Shown one piece after another: positions 24,934 to 33,856 of a DNA stretch of 41,454 nt. Both the position numbers and the translations under genes were made by a program. The DNA is taken from contig JANQEL010000287.1 in NCBI GenBank assembly GCA_028278345.1, positions 1 through 41,454 of the forward strand, read 5' to 3'. The notes beneath the pieces were generated by a model. That model worked only from the letters and a program-made list of their open reading frames with translations. It made no database searches and was not told the origin of the DNA. This DNA is from Myxococcota bacterium (GTDB lineage: Bacteria > Myxococcota_A > UBA9160 > UBA4427). Positions within the stretch are counted from its first letter, which is position 1. Each line of letters starts with the position of its first letter.

Positions 24934-26970
24934 ATGAGTACCGAAGCAGTCTCACTGCCCAGGGACGATCCGAAACGGCTCGCGGCGATCGATCACTACG
25001 GGGTGATCGATCTCGAGTACGGTCCGCGATTCGAGCGGGTGCTTCGCATCGCCGCGCGCGTCTTCGATGTCTCGGTCGCCGTGCTCACCGTGGTGACCGA
25101 GCGCGACACGATCATCAAGGCCGCCATCGGCAGCGATGCCCAGAACGTGCCCCGCGGCGAGGGCGTCTGCGAGACGGTCATCGAACGCGACGAATTCGTG
25201 CACCACCAGGATGTGCAGAGGATTCCCGAGCTCAGTCGGCGTAAGTACTCAGAGGGGATCGGCTTCTATGCCGGGATGCCGATCCGCAGCCCCAGCGGAT
25301 ACGCCCTCGGCACCTTGTGCATCGCCAACGGCACGCCGCGCTCGTTCGACGAACGCGACTTCGAGACGCTTCGCGATCTCGCCGAAACCGTGACCGACCT
25401 GCTGGCACATCACCGGGCGGAACGCGATCGCGACGAGACCCTCGAACGGCTGCGGATCGTTTCCCAGGCGCCGAACATCCTGATCGTCGAAGTCGACGAT
25501 CAGGGCTTCATCCAGCATGCGAGCCCCTCTGTGATTCCGATGACGGGATACACCCCGACGCAATTGGAGGGTCGTTTCTTCCTCGACTTCGTACACGAAA
25601 GAGGTCGCGCACGGCTCGCGGAGGATTACGCGACCGCGATTCGCGGAGAATACGTCGAGGGCGAAGCCGACTTCGTCATCCACGACGGGAGCGTCCGCAC
25701 GCTGGCCTGGTCGACCTGTCCCGCGACGGCTCCGAACGGCAAGCCGTGCACGGTGTCGGTGATGCGAGACGTCTCCGAGCGGGTGCGTGTGCAACAGGAG
25801 ATCGCCATCGCGCAAGAGCGCTACCAGCAGCTATTCGAGACGAGCTGCGACCCCATGGCACTGGCGAGGGCCGATCGCACCGGCGAGATCCTCGAGGCCA
25901 ACGGGGCCTTCAGCGAGTTGTTTGGCTACGCGCGCGACGAACTCGTCGGCAAGCCCCTTGCGCAGATCCGCGCGAACTCCGAGCTGGCGCGCGAGGAGAT
26001 GCTCCAGAAGTACGACGAATTGATGACGCGCGGATATACGGACGAGTACGAGCGCGATTTCCTCACCCGGGATGGCGAATCGATCCCGGTTTCGGTGTGC
26101 GCGTGGATGTTGCGTGATCCCAATGGTCACGCGATCTCCATCTTGACCCGCCTGCGCGACATTCGTGCCGAGCGTGAGCGCGATCGGCTGCAATCCCAAC
26201 TCCAGGAAGAACTCGAAGAGCGGGTGCGCGCGCGTACCCACGAACTCGAGGAGACCCTCAACCGCCTCAAGACCGCGGAGCGCCTCGCATCGGTCGGCAC
26301 CCTGGCGTCGGGCGTGGCGCACCAGATCAACAATCCGATCGGCGCCATCCTGGCGGCCTCCGAATTCGCCCTGATGTGCGAGAGCGAGGAGGGCTTCAAG
26401 GAAACCTGGCGCCGCGCGCTGATGGATGCCGTTGAACAATCCAAGCGCTGCGGCCGCATCGTGCGCTCGATGCTGCAGTACTCGCGCGGCACCCGAACCG
26501 AACGCTGGCCCGAAGACCTCAGCCTGGTGGTTCCGCGCGCGATCCGCATCGTCGAATCCCAGACGCGGCACGAGAGCGTCGGCGTCCAGTTCCGTTGCGC
26601 AGCGTCGAATCTGCTCGTGATGATGAATCCGATCGAAATGGAGCAGGTGCTGGTGAACGTGATCGAGAACGCCGTCGAGGCCGTGTGGCAGAACGGCGAG
26701 GTTTCGGTGCGGGTCTCCGCCGAGGGTGACGACGCCCTGATCGAAGTCGTCGACGATGGCGAGGGTATTCCCGAGCAGGCGCGCCGCCGGGTCTTCGATC
26801 CCTTCTACACGACGCGCCAGGAGCAGGGCGGCACGGGGCTCGGGCTGAGCGTGGCGGACGGCATCGTGAGAGACCTCGGTGGAGACATCCAGATGCGCGA
26901 GGGACCCCTGGGCGGGACCCGGGTGACGATCGCGCTCCCCCTACATCGGGATACGTCTCAGCCGAGCTGA
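24934..26970 (+). CDS. Sensor histidine kinase (GAF-PAS-PAS-HisKA-HATPase)
   Basis: A 678-residue protein with no membrane span. A GAF domain (about 25-165, with PRGEGVCETVIERDEFVHHQ) is followed by two PAS domains (about 172-290 and 295-415), a coiled linker, the H-box SGVAHQINNPIGAIL (phospho-His about 463), then the HATPase boxes NVIENAVEAV (N), DDGEGIPE (G1), FDPFYTT (F) and GTGLGLS (G2). It is a cytosolic sensor that autophosphorylates on His and passes the phosphate to a response regulator. No receiver gene is next to it in this window, so it is an orphan kinase. GGGGG upstream of the ATG may act as the ribosome site. Confidence 0.93.
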   Translation: MSTEAVSLPRDDPKRLAAIDHYGVIDLEYGPRFERVLRIAARVFDVSVAVLTVVTERDTIIKAAIGSDAQNVPRGEGVCETVIERDEFVHHQDVQRIPELSRRKYSEGIGFYAGMPIRSPSGYALGTLCIANGTPRSFDERDFETLRDLAETVTDLLAHHRAERDRDETLERLRIVSQAPNILIVEVDDQGFIQHASPSVIPMTGYTPTQLEGRFFLDFVHERGRARLAEDYATAIRGEYVEGEADFVIHDGSVRTLAWSTCPATAPNGKPCTVSVMRDVSERVRVQQEIAIAQERYQQLFETSCDPMALARADRTGEILEANGAFSELFGYARDELVGKPLAQIRANSELAREEMLQKYDELMTRGYTDEYERDFLTRDGESIPVSVCAWMLRDPNGHAISILTRLRDIRAERERDRLQSQLQEELEERVRARTHELEETLNRLKTAERLASVGTLASGVAHQINNPIGAILAASEFALMCESEEGFKETWRRALMDAVEQSKRCGRIVRSMLQYSRGTRTERWPEDLSLVVPRAIRIVESQTRHESVGVQFRCAASNLLVMMNPIEMEQVLVNVIENAVEAVWQNGEVSVRVSAEGDDALIEVVDDGEGIPEQARRRVFDPFYTTRQEQGGTGLGLSVADGIVRDLGGDIQMREGPLGGTRVTIALPLHRDTSQPS

Positions 26971-27210
26971 TCTCCAACGCCGTTCTGCCGGTGCTCGCCC
27001 CCGCGCAGAAAACCTTCACCCGGGTGCAACTCTTCTCCCACCCTGCGGTGTCGAAGGGCGTGTCGTCGTGTGTGACGCCGGTCACGTCGCTCCCGAATGT
27101 GATGCCGATCTCGAAATGGATTGCATCGGTGCGGGTGCGGGGCCGATACGCAGTCCGGGTCAGATGGCCGTCCATTTCGGGTGGCGACCCGCGATTCAGG
27201 GAGAAGGAAG
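26971..27210. other. Intergenic stretch before the outer-membrane protein gene
   Basis: About 240 bases with no supported gene. It probably holds the promoter of the gene at 27211; no clear -35/-10 pair was found. Confidence 0.4.
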
Positions 27211-28047
27211 GTGGTCCGAGCCAACTCTTCACCGCTTGCACTGGCGCTTGCGCTCTTGCTTCTCTGCGCGAGCGCTTCGCCCGCGCAGGCGACCTGGCAG
27301 CTCTATGCCACGGGCGATTTCGGTTATTCGATCGCGAACCAGAAGGGCAGCGGCAGCGCCGAGGTCGGTCTCGCCGAGCCCGAACAATTCTCCGGCAGCG
27401 ATTCGGATGTCGGGCCGCAGATCGGCGGAGCCATCGGCCTCGAAGTTCCGATGTTCGAGATCACGCCCTGGCGCTTGCCCTGGGATGCGCGGCTTCCCGA
27501 TTGGCCGGTGCGCTTCGAGATGGAGGTTTCGGGCCTGCGCGAGTATCGCCCCGAGACCTCGGGGCTGTTCGAGGGCACCCCGAACGAATTGCGCGTCAAC
27601 ACGACGGTCAAGACCTGGACGTTCATGAACAACCTGTGGTTCGACGTGCCCCTGCGTGGGCTCTACGAGCCGATCTCTGCCACGAGTAGCTTCATCTTCC
27701 GCGAGCCGCGCCTTCCGAACGTGAAGCGCACCCTCGAGCGGCTCACGATCTACGGCGGCGTCGGCATCGGTTTCGGCCACGTCGACGCCAGCGTCGACGA
27801 TCAGTTCTACAGCGGGAAGAATGACAAGTACGATTTCGCCTATCAGTTCGGCTCCGGCTTCGGCTTCGAACTCACCGAGAACATCAATCTCGGCATGAGC
27901 TACCGCTACATCGAGCTCGCCAAGCTCAAGGTCGGCATCGAAGACGCCGGCGGTCGCGAGGGTCGCACGAGCATCTCGGGAGACATCCACGAGGTGCGCT
28001 TCCAGATGCGGGTGCGGGTCTTCGATCTTCCCTATCCCTGGCGCTAG
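27211..28047 (+). CDS. Outer-membrane beta-barrel protein
   Basis: From GTG 27211 (preceded by GGGAGAAGGAAG) the product has 278 residues: a signal peptide (LALALALLLLCASASPAQA) and then alternating polar/aromatic strands, for example WQLYATGDFGYSIA and NINLGMSYRYIELAKLKVG, ending in QMRVRVFDLPYPW. The pattern fits an OmpA/OprG-like or outer-membrane-protein-beta-barrel domain. It would sit in the outer membrane. The frame is also open upstream to 27121, but the GTG has the ribosome site and gives a clean signal peptide. Function unknown. Confidence 0.8.
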   Translation: MVRANSSPLALALALLLLCASASPAQATWQLYATGDFGYSIANQKGSGSAEVGLAEPEQFSGSDSDVGPQIGGAIGLEVPMFEITPWRLPWDARLPDWPVRFEMEVSGLREYRPETSGLFEGTPNELRVNTTVKTWTFMNNLWFDVPLRGLYEPISATSSFIFREPRLPNVKRTLERLTIYGGVGIGFGHVDASVDDQFYSGKNDKYDFAYQFGSGFGFELTENINLGMSYRYIELAKLKVGIEDAGGREGRTSISGDIHEVRFQMRVRVFDLPYPWR

Positions 28048-28059
28048 AACGCTCCGGGA

Positions 28060-28998
28060 TCACGGCGCGGGAGTCGCGCGTAGCCCCTGGGTCTTGCCCT
28101 GGTTCGGCCAGAGCGATCCACCCCGGGTTCCGTCCGGACGGACCCACAAGTGGTGGAGTCCCAGGCGATCGAGCCACGCCGCGCCGCGCTGGCCCTTCAG
28201 CATGGCGATCGTGGTCGCGCTGCCGGCCACGAGACACTGCGGGGCCACGACGCTCACCGCCGCCAGCCCGCTCACCGGCCAACCGGTCTTCGGGTCGAGC
28301 AGATGGCAATAGCGCACGCCGTCGATCTCCATGTAGCGCTCGTAGTCGCCACTCGTCGCCAGCGCGCCGTGGCTGAGGGGAAGTGAGGCCATGGCGCGCT
28401 CGGGGGCGCGCGGGTCGCGGATCCCCACCTGCCACGGGCGACCGTCGGGATGGGGGCCGACCACGCAGACGTCACCGCCGAGATCGACGAGCCCGGCGGT
28501 GATGCCGGCTTCGCGCGCGAGCCCCACCGTGCGATCGACTGCGTACTCCTTGCCGAAGCCGCCGAAGTCGATCTCCATGCCCTCGCGAGTGAGCCGCACG
28601 CGGTTCCCGCGTCGCTCGACCTGACGCCAACCCACCAGTGGGGTGAGCCCTCGCAGGCTGGCCTCCTCGGGCAACCTTCCCGAGCGGAAGTCCCAGGCCT
28701 TTCGCAGCACACCCGAGGTGATGTCGAAGAGGCCATCGCTCTGCTCGAAGGTGGTCGCGGCGTAGTCGAGCAGCCCGTCGGTTTCGGGGTCGACTTCGAC
28801 GAAGCGGCCGGTGCCGGCACAGCGATTGATCTCGCTCACCACCGTGTCGTCGCGATAGCGCGAGTACTTGGCCTCGATGCGCTCGACCTCGGCGACGGCG
28901 CTCGCGGCGATGACCTCGATGGCATCCTCGCTCTCACCGTAGAGCTGCAGCTCGCACGGGCTTCCGAGGGCGCGGAAGCGGACGTGGCTGCGCTTCAC
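28060..28998 (-). CDS. apbE: FAD:protein FMN transferase (ApbE family)
   Basis: A 312-residue ApbE-type protein: DGLFDITSGVLRKAWDF, MEIDFGGFGKEYAVDRTV (the D-x-GG-x-x-KGYAVD motif), GLVDLGGDVCVVGPHPDGRP, GALATSGDYERY, and HLLDPKTGWPV (the H-x-x-D-P-x-T-G metal/FAD site). It transfers FMN from FAD onto a Thr/Ser of a partner protein. It is the last gene of a minus-strand unit with DUF3570, DUF4266, a TlpA-like protein and a DsbD-like protein. Unusually there is no signal peptide or lipobox at this start (MKRSHVRFRALGSPCELQLY) and little room upstream, so it may act in the cytosol or before export of its target. Confidence 0.93.
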   Translation of the reverse strand: MKRSHVRFRALGSPCELQLYGESEDAIEVIAASAVAEVERIEAKYSRYRDDTVVSEINRCAGTGRFVEVDPETDGLLDYAATTFEQSDGLFDITSGVLRKAWDFRSGRLPEEASLRGLTPLVGWRQVERRGNRVRLTREGMEIDFGGFGKEYAVDRTVGLAREAGITAGLVDLGGDVCVVGPHPDGRPWQVGIRDPRAPERAMASLPLSHGALATSGDYERYMEIDGVRYCHLLDPKTGWPVSGLAAVSVVAPQCLVAGSATTIAMLKGQRGAAWLDRLGLHHLWVRPDGTRGGSLWPNQGKTQGLRATPAP

Positions 28999-29011
28999 GG
29001 GGCGGGGCCCG

Positions 29012-30283
29012 CTACCAGCGGCCGTCGAAGGTCGCGTAGACGAAGTGGTAGTCGACCAGGCCCGGGTTGCGGACCTTCACCTTCGAGAGGGCGAAGTCGT
29101 CGTCGGCAATGTGGCGCTCGTAGTTCAAGCCGAGACGCAGATCGCCGCGGCCGAACAGCTCGGAGAGTCGCGTCTGCAAACGAGCGCCGAAGGTCAGGCT
29201 GCCGTAGGGCGAGAGCCGGTAGTCACTCGAGTGGTAGCCATCCGATCGCTCACTCGCGTAGTAGGGCTCGTAGAAGAAGGCCTGGCTCTGCGAGTAGTAG
29301 CGGAAGGACGGAATCACCTGCACCAGATCGTCGAAGAAGTTCTGATACCAGCGCAGGTCGATGGTGTGGCTGTTGAGCTTCCAATCGTCGTAGTAGAAGC
29401 GGTAGTCGAGATGGACGCTGGCGTTCAGGGATTCCACGTGCCGTCGCAACTGCGCGAACCACGAAACCTGGTGTCGTTCATCGGGGCGGGAGTCGGCGAC
29501 GGTGCGGCCGGTGATCGGGACGTCGTCGATCAGGGCCAGCTTGTAGGGATCCGACAGGAAGCCCGTCGAGTACTTGTAGGCGACGCCGGTCTGGAAGGTC
29601 GTCGCGCGATCGATGATCTGCGAGATGCCCGTGTTGAGCGTGACCGACTGCTTGTCGTCCTTGTTCACCCGGGTGCCGAAGAGCTTGGCATCCGTGGGCT
29701 TGATCTCGTCGATCGAGAAGCCCAGGCCACCGGAAAGCGTGGTGTTCTTCTCGTTGAAATGGGTCTCGCCGTTCGCCCCGGCGTAGAAGGCCAGATAGTC
29801 CTTCTCTCCCGAAGCGCCGAAGTGCCCACCGACCCGAGCGTTGTCGAAGTAGTAGTTGCCGCGCAGGGTGCCGTCGTAGCGCTTCTCGCTGATCGTGGCG
29901 CCCGACATGGCCTGCAAGGCCTCACCGTCGTCATCACCCGGAACGACCCACCAGGGGCTGGCGCCGCTCATGCTCTCGTAGATGAAGTCGAAGGCCGCGT
30001 CCGAGCGATCGGTCACGGGCGTTTCGAAGGTGAACTGATGCGTCTCGATCTCGTAGCGCGCCCGGTCGCCCGACTGGGTGCGGCTTCGCTTGACCGAATC
30101 CTCGCTGTAGAAGGAATACGCGTAGGCGGCGTTGGCCTTCTCGATCGGGCTGTCGGCCAGCGCGGCGCCGGGGTGACCCAGGAGCGCCGCCGCAGCACTC
30201 GAGAGGGAAGCCAGCACGCTTCGCTTCTTGCCGCGGTTCATCATGCGGCGGGCGCGTCGATTGTTGTTTCGGGGATCGATCAT
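29012..30283 (-). CDS. DUF3570 outer-membrane-type protein with SGA(T/S) motifs
   Basis: A 423-residue protein with a signal-like segment (SVLASLSSAAAALLGHPGA) followed by a long barrel-type domain rich in aromatic and alternating residues (YRFYYDDWKLNSHTIDLRWY), ending HFVYATFDGRW. Two segments near the start of the mature protein, ESMSGASPWW (about 103-112) and LQAMSGATISE (about 123-133), resemble the D-x-x-SGAT-x-T/S flavinylation motif of RnfG/NqrC, though the first Asp is replaced. DUF3570 genes travel with DUF4266 and ApbE, as here. It could be the covalent-FMN substrate of the adjacent ApbE. The start is uncertain; ATG at 30244 also fits. Confidence 0.85.
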   Translation of the reverse strand: MIDPRNNNRRARRMMNRGKKRSVLASLSSAAAALLGHPGAALADSPIEKANAAYAYSFYSEDSVKRSRTQSGDRARYEIETHQFTFETPVTDRSDAAFDFIYESMSGASPWWVVPGDDDGEALQAMSGATISEKRYDGTLRGNYYFDNARVGGHFGASGEKDYLAFYAGANGETHFNEKNTTLSGGLGFSIDEIKPTDAKLFGTRVNKDDKQSVTLNTGISQIIDRATTFQTGVAYKYSTGFLSDPYKLALIDDVPITGRTVADSRPDERHQVSWFAQLRRHVESLNASVHLDYRFYYDDWKLNSHTIDLRWYQNFFDDLVQVIPSFRYYSQSQAFFYEPYYASERSDGYHSSDYRLSPYGSLTFGARLQTRLSELFGRGDLRLGLNYERHIADDDFALSKVKVRNPGLVDYHFVYATFDGRW

Positions 30284-30295
30284 CTACGACAGGCC

Positions 30296-30523
30296 CTAGT
30301 TGCAACCACAGCCGCCGGAAGCGCCGCCGCCGGTGGGAAGCGAACCTTCCTTGCTGAACGCGATGTGTCCCTTGATGGTCGAAAAACGCGGGTCCTCATC
30401 CCACGCCATGTCGGGGCGTGCGATCAAGTCCTTCTCCCAGGGCTTCACCGTGGCGCAGCCGGTCGAGAGGGAGAGGGCGGTCAGTAGCGCCGCCAGGGTG
30501 AGGACGCGGACAAGGCGAATCAT
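30296..30523 (-). CDS. DUF4266 small lipoprotein
   Basis: A 75-residue protein with a lipobox (ALLTALSLSTGC, Cys about 23) and the DUF4266 core VKPWEKDLIARPDMAWD. The C-terminus is rich in Gly and Cys (GGGASGGCGCN). It is probably anchored to the envelope by lipidation. Its ATG overlaps the stop of the TlpA-like gene (ATGA, 30520-30523), so the two are coupled, and the DUF3570 gene follows 12 nt later. The family is known mainly from this gene neighbourhood; its role is not defined. Confidence 0.85.
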   Translation of the reverse strand: MIRLVRVLTLAALLTALSLSTGCATVKPWEKDLIARPDMAWDEDPRFSTIKGHIAFSKEGSLPTGGGASGGCGCN

Positions 30524-31053
30524 CGCAAGACCTTCTTCACTTCTTTGCGGATCTCTTCGAGGTCACCGTCGCGAAAGCCCTTGTGGACGTATCGCACGAC
30601 CCCGTTCTGATCGATCAGGTAGGAACTCGGCATCGTTTCGAGCCCGAACTTGCCGGGGATGTCGCCCTTGGGGTTGGCGACGCTCGGATAGCCGACCGGA
30701 TGCTTGGCCAGGAACTTCAACGCCTTCTTTGCCTTCTTGTCGACGTTGACGGCGAGCACCTGGAACTTCGACTCGGGGAACTCCTTGCGGAGTTCTTCGA
30801 TGGCGGGCACGGCCTTCAGGCACGGCGCGCACCACGAAGCCCAGAAGTCGAGGTAGACGACCTTCCCTCTATAGTCGGAAAGCCCGAGGGTGCCCTGGCC
30901 TTCGAGCTTCTTGCCGCGGAAGTTCGGCGCCTTCTTGCCCGGCTCGACGGCGAAGCCAACGGAAGCGTCGAAGCAGAAGACGCTGAAGAGGAGTGCGGCG
31001 AGCGCGGCGATGCGCGCGCGTTTCGGTGTTCGCTTTGAAAGGGGCGAAGTCAT
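30520..31053 (-). CDS. TlpA/ResA-like thioredoxin-fold protein
   Basis: From ATG 31053 (GGGAGG upstream) the product has 177 residues: a signal/anchor segment (AALAALLFSVFCFDASVGF), then a thioredoxin fold with YLDFWASWCAPCLKAVPAI (the C-x-x-C active site) and the cis-Pro region TMPSSYLIDQNGVVRYVHKG. Such proteins reduce periplasmic disulfides or assist cytochrome and cofactor assembly, taking electrons from a DsbD/CcdA protein. The DsbD-like gene lies just upstream on the same strand, so that is its likely donor. A longer start at 31119 is possible but less like a signal peptide. Confidence 0.9.
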   Translation of the reverse strand: MTSPLSKRTPKRARIAALAALLFSVFCFDASVGFAVEPGKKAPNFRGKKLEGQGTLGLSDYRGKVVYLDFWASWCAPCLKAVPAIEELRKEFPESKFQVLAVNVDKKAKKALKFLAKHPVGYPSVANPKGDIPGKFGLETMPSSYLIDQNGVVRYVHKGFRDGDLEEIRKEVKKVLR

Positions 31054-31182
31054 CGGGTGGGGCCTCCCGGAAGTTGCGGATGCTGCCAGTGCCAGGGCTC
31101 GTCGCTGTCTCTTCGCCATTACGGTGCGGTTCGCTTACAGGGTTGTGACGGCAATCACACGAAGTGCAGGTGTGTGCCGGAA

Positions 31183-33492
31183 TCAGAGCGGTTTCGTTGG
31201 GGAATCGAGCGACTGCGCCACGGCTCGAACGTTCTGCACGCGGGCGACCCCGGACTGCGCAGCGCCTGCGAGTGCCTCGAGGACACCGTCGACCGTGAGC
31301 AGTTCGGGGAGAACCGCGGGCGCCTGGGGTTTGCGTGGATCGTAGACGAGGTAGAGCGGCACGCCCGCCCGTCCGTGTCGCGCGAGCTCTGCGCGGATGG
31401 TCTCGTCACGTTGGGTGTAGTCGGCCCGGAAGGTCGCGAAGCCACCCGAGGTGAGCGCGGTGACCACTCTCGTATCAGAAAGCGCTCCCTTTTCGTTCAC
31501 TTTGCAGGTGATGCACCAGTCGGCGGTGAAGCTCACGAAAACGGGTTTCTCATCCTCGAGAGCGACCCGGATCTGGTTCGGGTCGAATGCCTGCCAGCCG
31601 TCCTGCGCATTCTCGATCCCGGCGGCCGTCGCCGAGTTCGGCTGAACGTCGATCTGATTGATCGCGAAGGCGCCGAAGAGCACGAGCCCGGCTGCGCCGA
31701 TCGCCACCGAGGCAGGGCGCCCCTGCTGCTGCAGCCATCCGAGCAGCCACGCACCGAACGAGAGGGCCACCAGCACGGCGAGCAGGGCCGTCTGTCCATC
31801 GGTACCGGTCACGCGCCCGAAGATCCACACCAGCCACACCGCGGTAGCGAGCAACAGGAAGCCCAGGCCTGCGCGCAGGCGCAGCATCCAGTTGCCGGCG
31901 CGCGGGACGAAGCGCGCCCAGCCCGGCACGAGGCACACGAGCACGTAGGGCAGGGCGAGGCCCAGACCGATCGCGAGGAAGACCGCGAAGATCAGCTGTG
32001 CGCCGCCGCTGAACGCAAAGCCCACCGCGGTGCCGAGGAAGGGCGCCGTGCATGGCGTGGCGAGCGCCACGGCGAGCAGGCCGTCGAAGAAGCTGCGCGT
32101 CGTTCCCTGGGTCTGCGCGCCGACGCCGCTGAGACCTGAGGGCGCGAGGTTGATCTCGTAGACGCCGAAGAGATTCAGCGCAAAGAGCACCACGACCGCG
32201 GAGACGACGGCGACGAAGGCCGGTTCCTGGAACTGGAAGCCCCAACCCACGCTCGAGCCCGCCGCCTGGAGCGAAACCACGACTGCAGCGAGCAGCGCCA
32301 TCGAGCCGAGCACGCCCGCGAGGTAGGCGAAGCCGTGTCGCCGCAGCTCGGCCGGATCGTGTTGCGCGAGCTCGGCCGCACTGCAGATCTTGATGCCCAG
32401 CACCGGCAGCACGCAGGGCATGCCGTTCAGGATGATGCCGCCGATCAGGGCGAGGAGAACGATGTAGAGGAAGGAGGTACCCCCGCTCGCAGAAGCGGCG
32501 GTACCCGCGCCACCGGAGTTCCACACCGGAGCCACTTCGCTCGAGGCCGCGCCGGGCTGTGCACCGGGAAAAGCCACTTCCACGGCGAGCATCTCGACCG
32601 CGCCGTTCGCATCCACCACTTCGAGCAGACCCGAAAGCGCCGTGAGAGGTGCTTCGAGGTCGGGATCGACTTCGCCGCGGAAGCGCAGCAGCGTGCCCGA
32701 GGCCTCCTGCGGATGGGAGATGACGTCGACGAAGACGAAATCCAGGGCTTCATCCGTGGGCAGGTCGGGAATGAAGGCGGAATCGCCGGTCGGCTTGCTC
32801 GAAATGCAGTCGGGCTTCGCGTGGTCGCAGCCGAGCACCGCGAACGCCCCTTCGAAGGAATCCCCGGCGCGGATCGCGCTGCGCGTATAGCTCGCCTCGA
32901 CGCCCAGTCCGATCATCTTCGCGTCCCTGGGAACCAGGGCTTCGTAGCGATCGAAGAGCGCCCTTTCTACTGGCGAGGTCGCAACGTCAGCGGAAAGGGC
33001 CCGCTGCAATTGGAAGGCGACGGGGATGCACTCATCCGCGCAGATCAGGACATCGATGTCGACAACAACTTCGGAAGCCTCGGAGAGACCCGGAGCCGGT
33101 GCCGCCAACAACACCTGCTCCGCGTAGCCATAACTTGCGAGGCCTGTCCCCAGGCCGTCGAAGCGCACGGGGGCGGGCCAACGCGTCGGAGCAGCCGTCG
33201 CTTCCTCTTGACCCTCGAGCCAAAACTCGATCTCGGGTGGAAGCCCGGTGTCGCCCGGGTTCTTCCAATACAGATGCCACTCGGGAGCGAGATCGAACAG
33301 CACGCCCACGCGTGAGCGCTCGGCGTCGATCAACAGCCGCGCATCCATGTGGGGCGACACGCTGTTCGTTTCGGTCGTCGCCGACGCCGGCAGCTCGAGT
33401 GCATGCACGGCACTTGCAATGCCCACCGTCGCAAGAAGACCGACGACGAACATTCGTACGGCGATGAACGGAACCCGTCCCATCCGTTTCAT
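31183..33492 (-). CDS. Thiol:disulfide interchange protein, DsbD/ScsB-like
   Basis: From ATG 33492 the product has about 769 residues. The N-terminal periplasmic part holds LYWKNPGDTGLPPEIEFWL and the C-x-x-x-C ICADECIPVAFQL, typical of ScsB-type proteins. Eight membrane spans follow, with the two buried Cys of NGMPCVLPVLGIKI and ATPCTAPFLGTAVGFA. The C-terminal thioredoxin domain has FTADWCITCKVNE. The protein carries electrons from cytosolic thioredoxin across the membrane to periplasmic acceptors. It heads the minus-strand unit ending in ApbE, 129 nt before the TlpA-like start. The open frame runs up to 33603; a start at 33483 is also possible. Confidence 0.92.
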   Translation of the reverse strand: MKRMGRVPFIAVRMFVVGLLATVGIASAVHALELPASATTETNSVSPHMDARLLIDAERSRVGVLFDLAPEWHLYWKNPGDTGLPPEIEFWLEGQEEATAAPTRWPAPVRFDGLGTGLASYGYAEQVLLAAPAPGLSEASEVVVDIDVLICADECIPVAFQLQRALSADVATSPVERALFDRYEALVPRDAKMIGLGVEASYTRSAIRAGDSFEGAFAVLGCDHAKPDCISSKPTGDSAFIPDLPTDEALDFVFVDVISHPQEASGTLLRFRGEVDPDLEAPLTALSGLLEVVDANGAVEMLAVEVAFPGAQPGAASSEVAPVWNSGGAGTAASASGGTSFLYIVLLALIGGIILNGMPCVLPVLGIKICSAAELAQHDPAELRRHGFAYLAGVLGSMALLAAVVVSLQAAGSSVGWGFQFQEPAFVAVVSAVVVLFALNLFGVYEINLAPSGLSGVGAQTQGTTRSFFDGLLAVALATPCTAPFLGTAVGFAFSGGAQLIFAVFLAIGLGLALPYVLVCLVPGWARFVPRAGNWMLRLRAGLGFLLLATAVWLVWIFGRVTGTDGQTALLAVLVALSFGAWLLGWLQQQGRPASVAIGAAGLVLFGAFAINQIDVQPNSATAAGIENAQDGWQAFDPNQIRVALEDEKPVFVSFTADWCITCKVNEKGALSDTRVVTALTSGGFATFRADYTQRDETIRAELARHGRAGVPLYLVYDPRKPQAPAVLPELLTVDGVLEALAGAAQSGVARVQNVRAVAQSLDSPTKPL

Positions 33493-33856
33493 CTTCAATT
33501 TCTCGAATCGCTCGCTGCGCTGCGATCGCGCGCGGGCACTCGGGTCAAACAAAAACCCACCGCTTTGAAACCATTTCATCGGCACGGGTTCACTGGAAGT
33601 CATGAACTTTCACCCGACCTGCGCGCCCGCTGCCCCACCGCTGCGGCTCGCCCGAAATAATTCCCGCTTCGGGGAAACGATCGGCTCGAAGTGTGATCTG
33701 CGTCACCAATCTGGGGGTTTTCCCGCCGATCGATGGATGGAGCCGAGTTCGGCCCGGACGGGCCAATTGGGTGGGAGTGCGCAGATCGTACTCCGGGAAA
33801 GCGCTGACCGGGGGGGATGGCGCGAGGAAAAAAGTCGAAGGATCGACGGGGCCATC
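33493..33856. other. Divergent intergenic region between the redox operon and the exported-protein cluster
   Basis: About 360 bases that must hold promoters for both directions. The frame continues upstream of the chosen DsbD start to 33603, so part may be coding. I see no clear hairpin or promoter pair. Confidence 0.4.
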
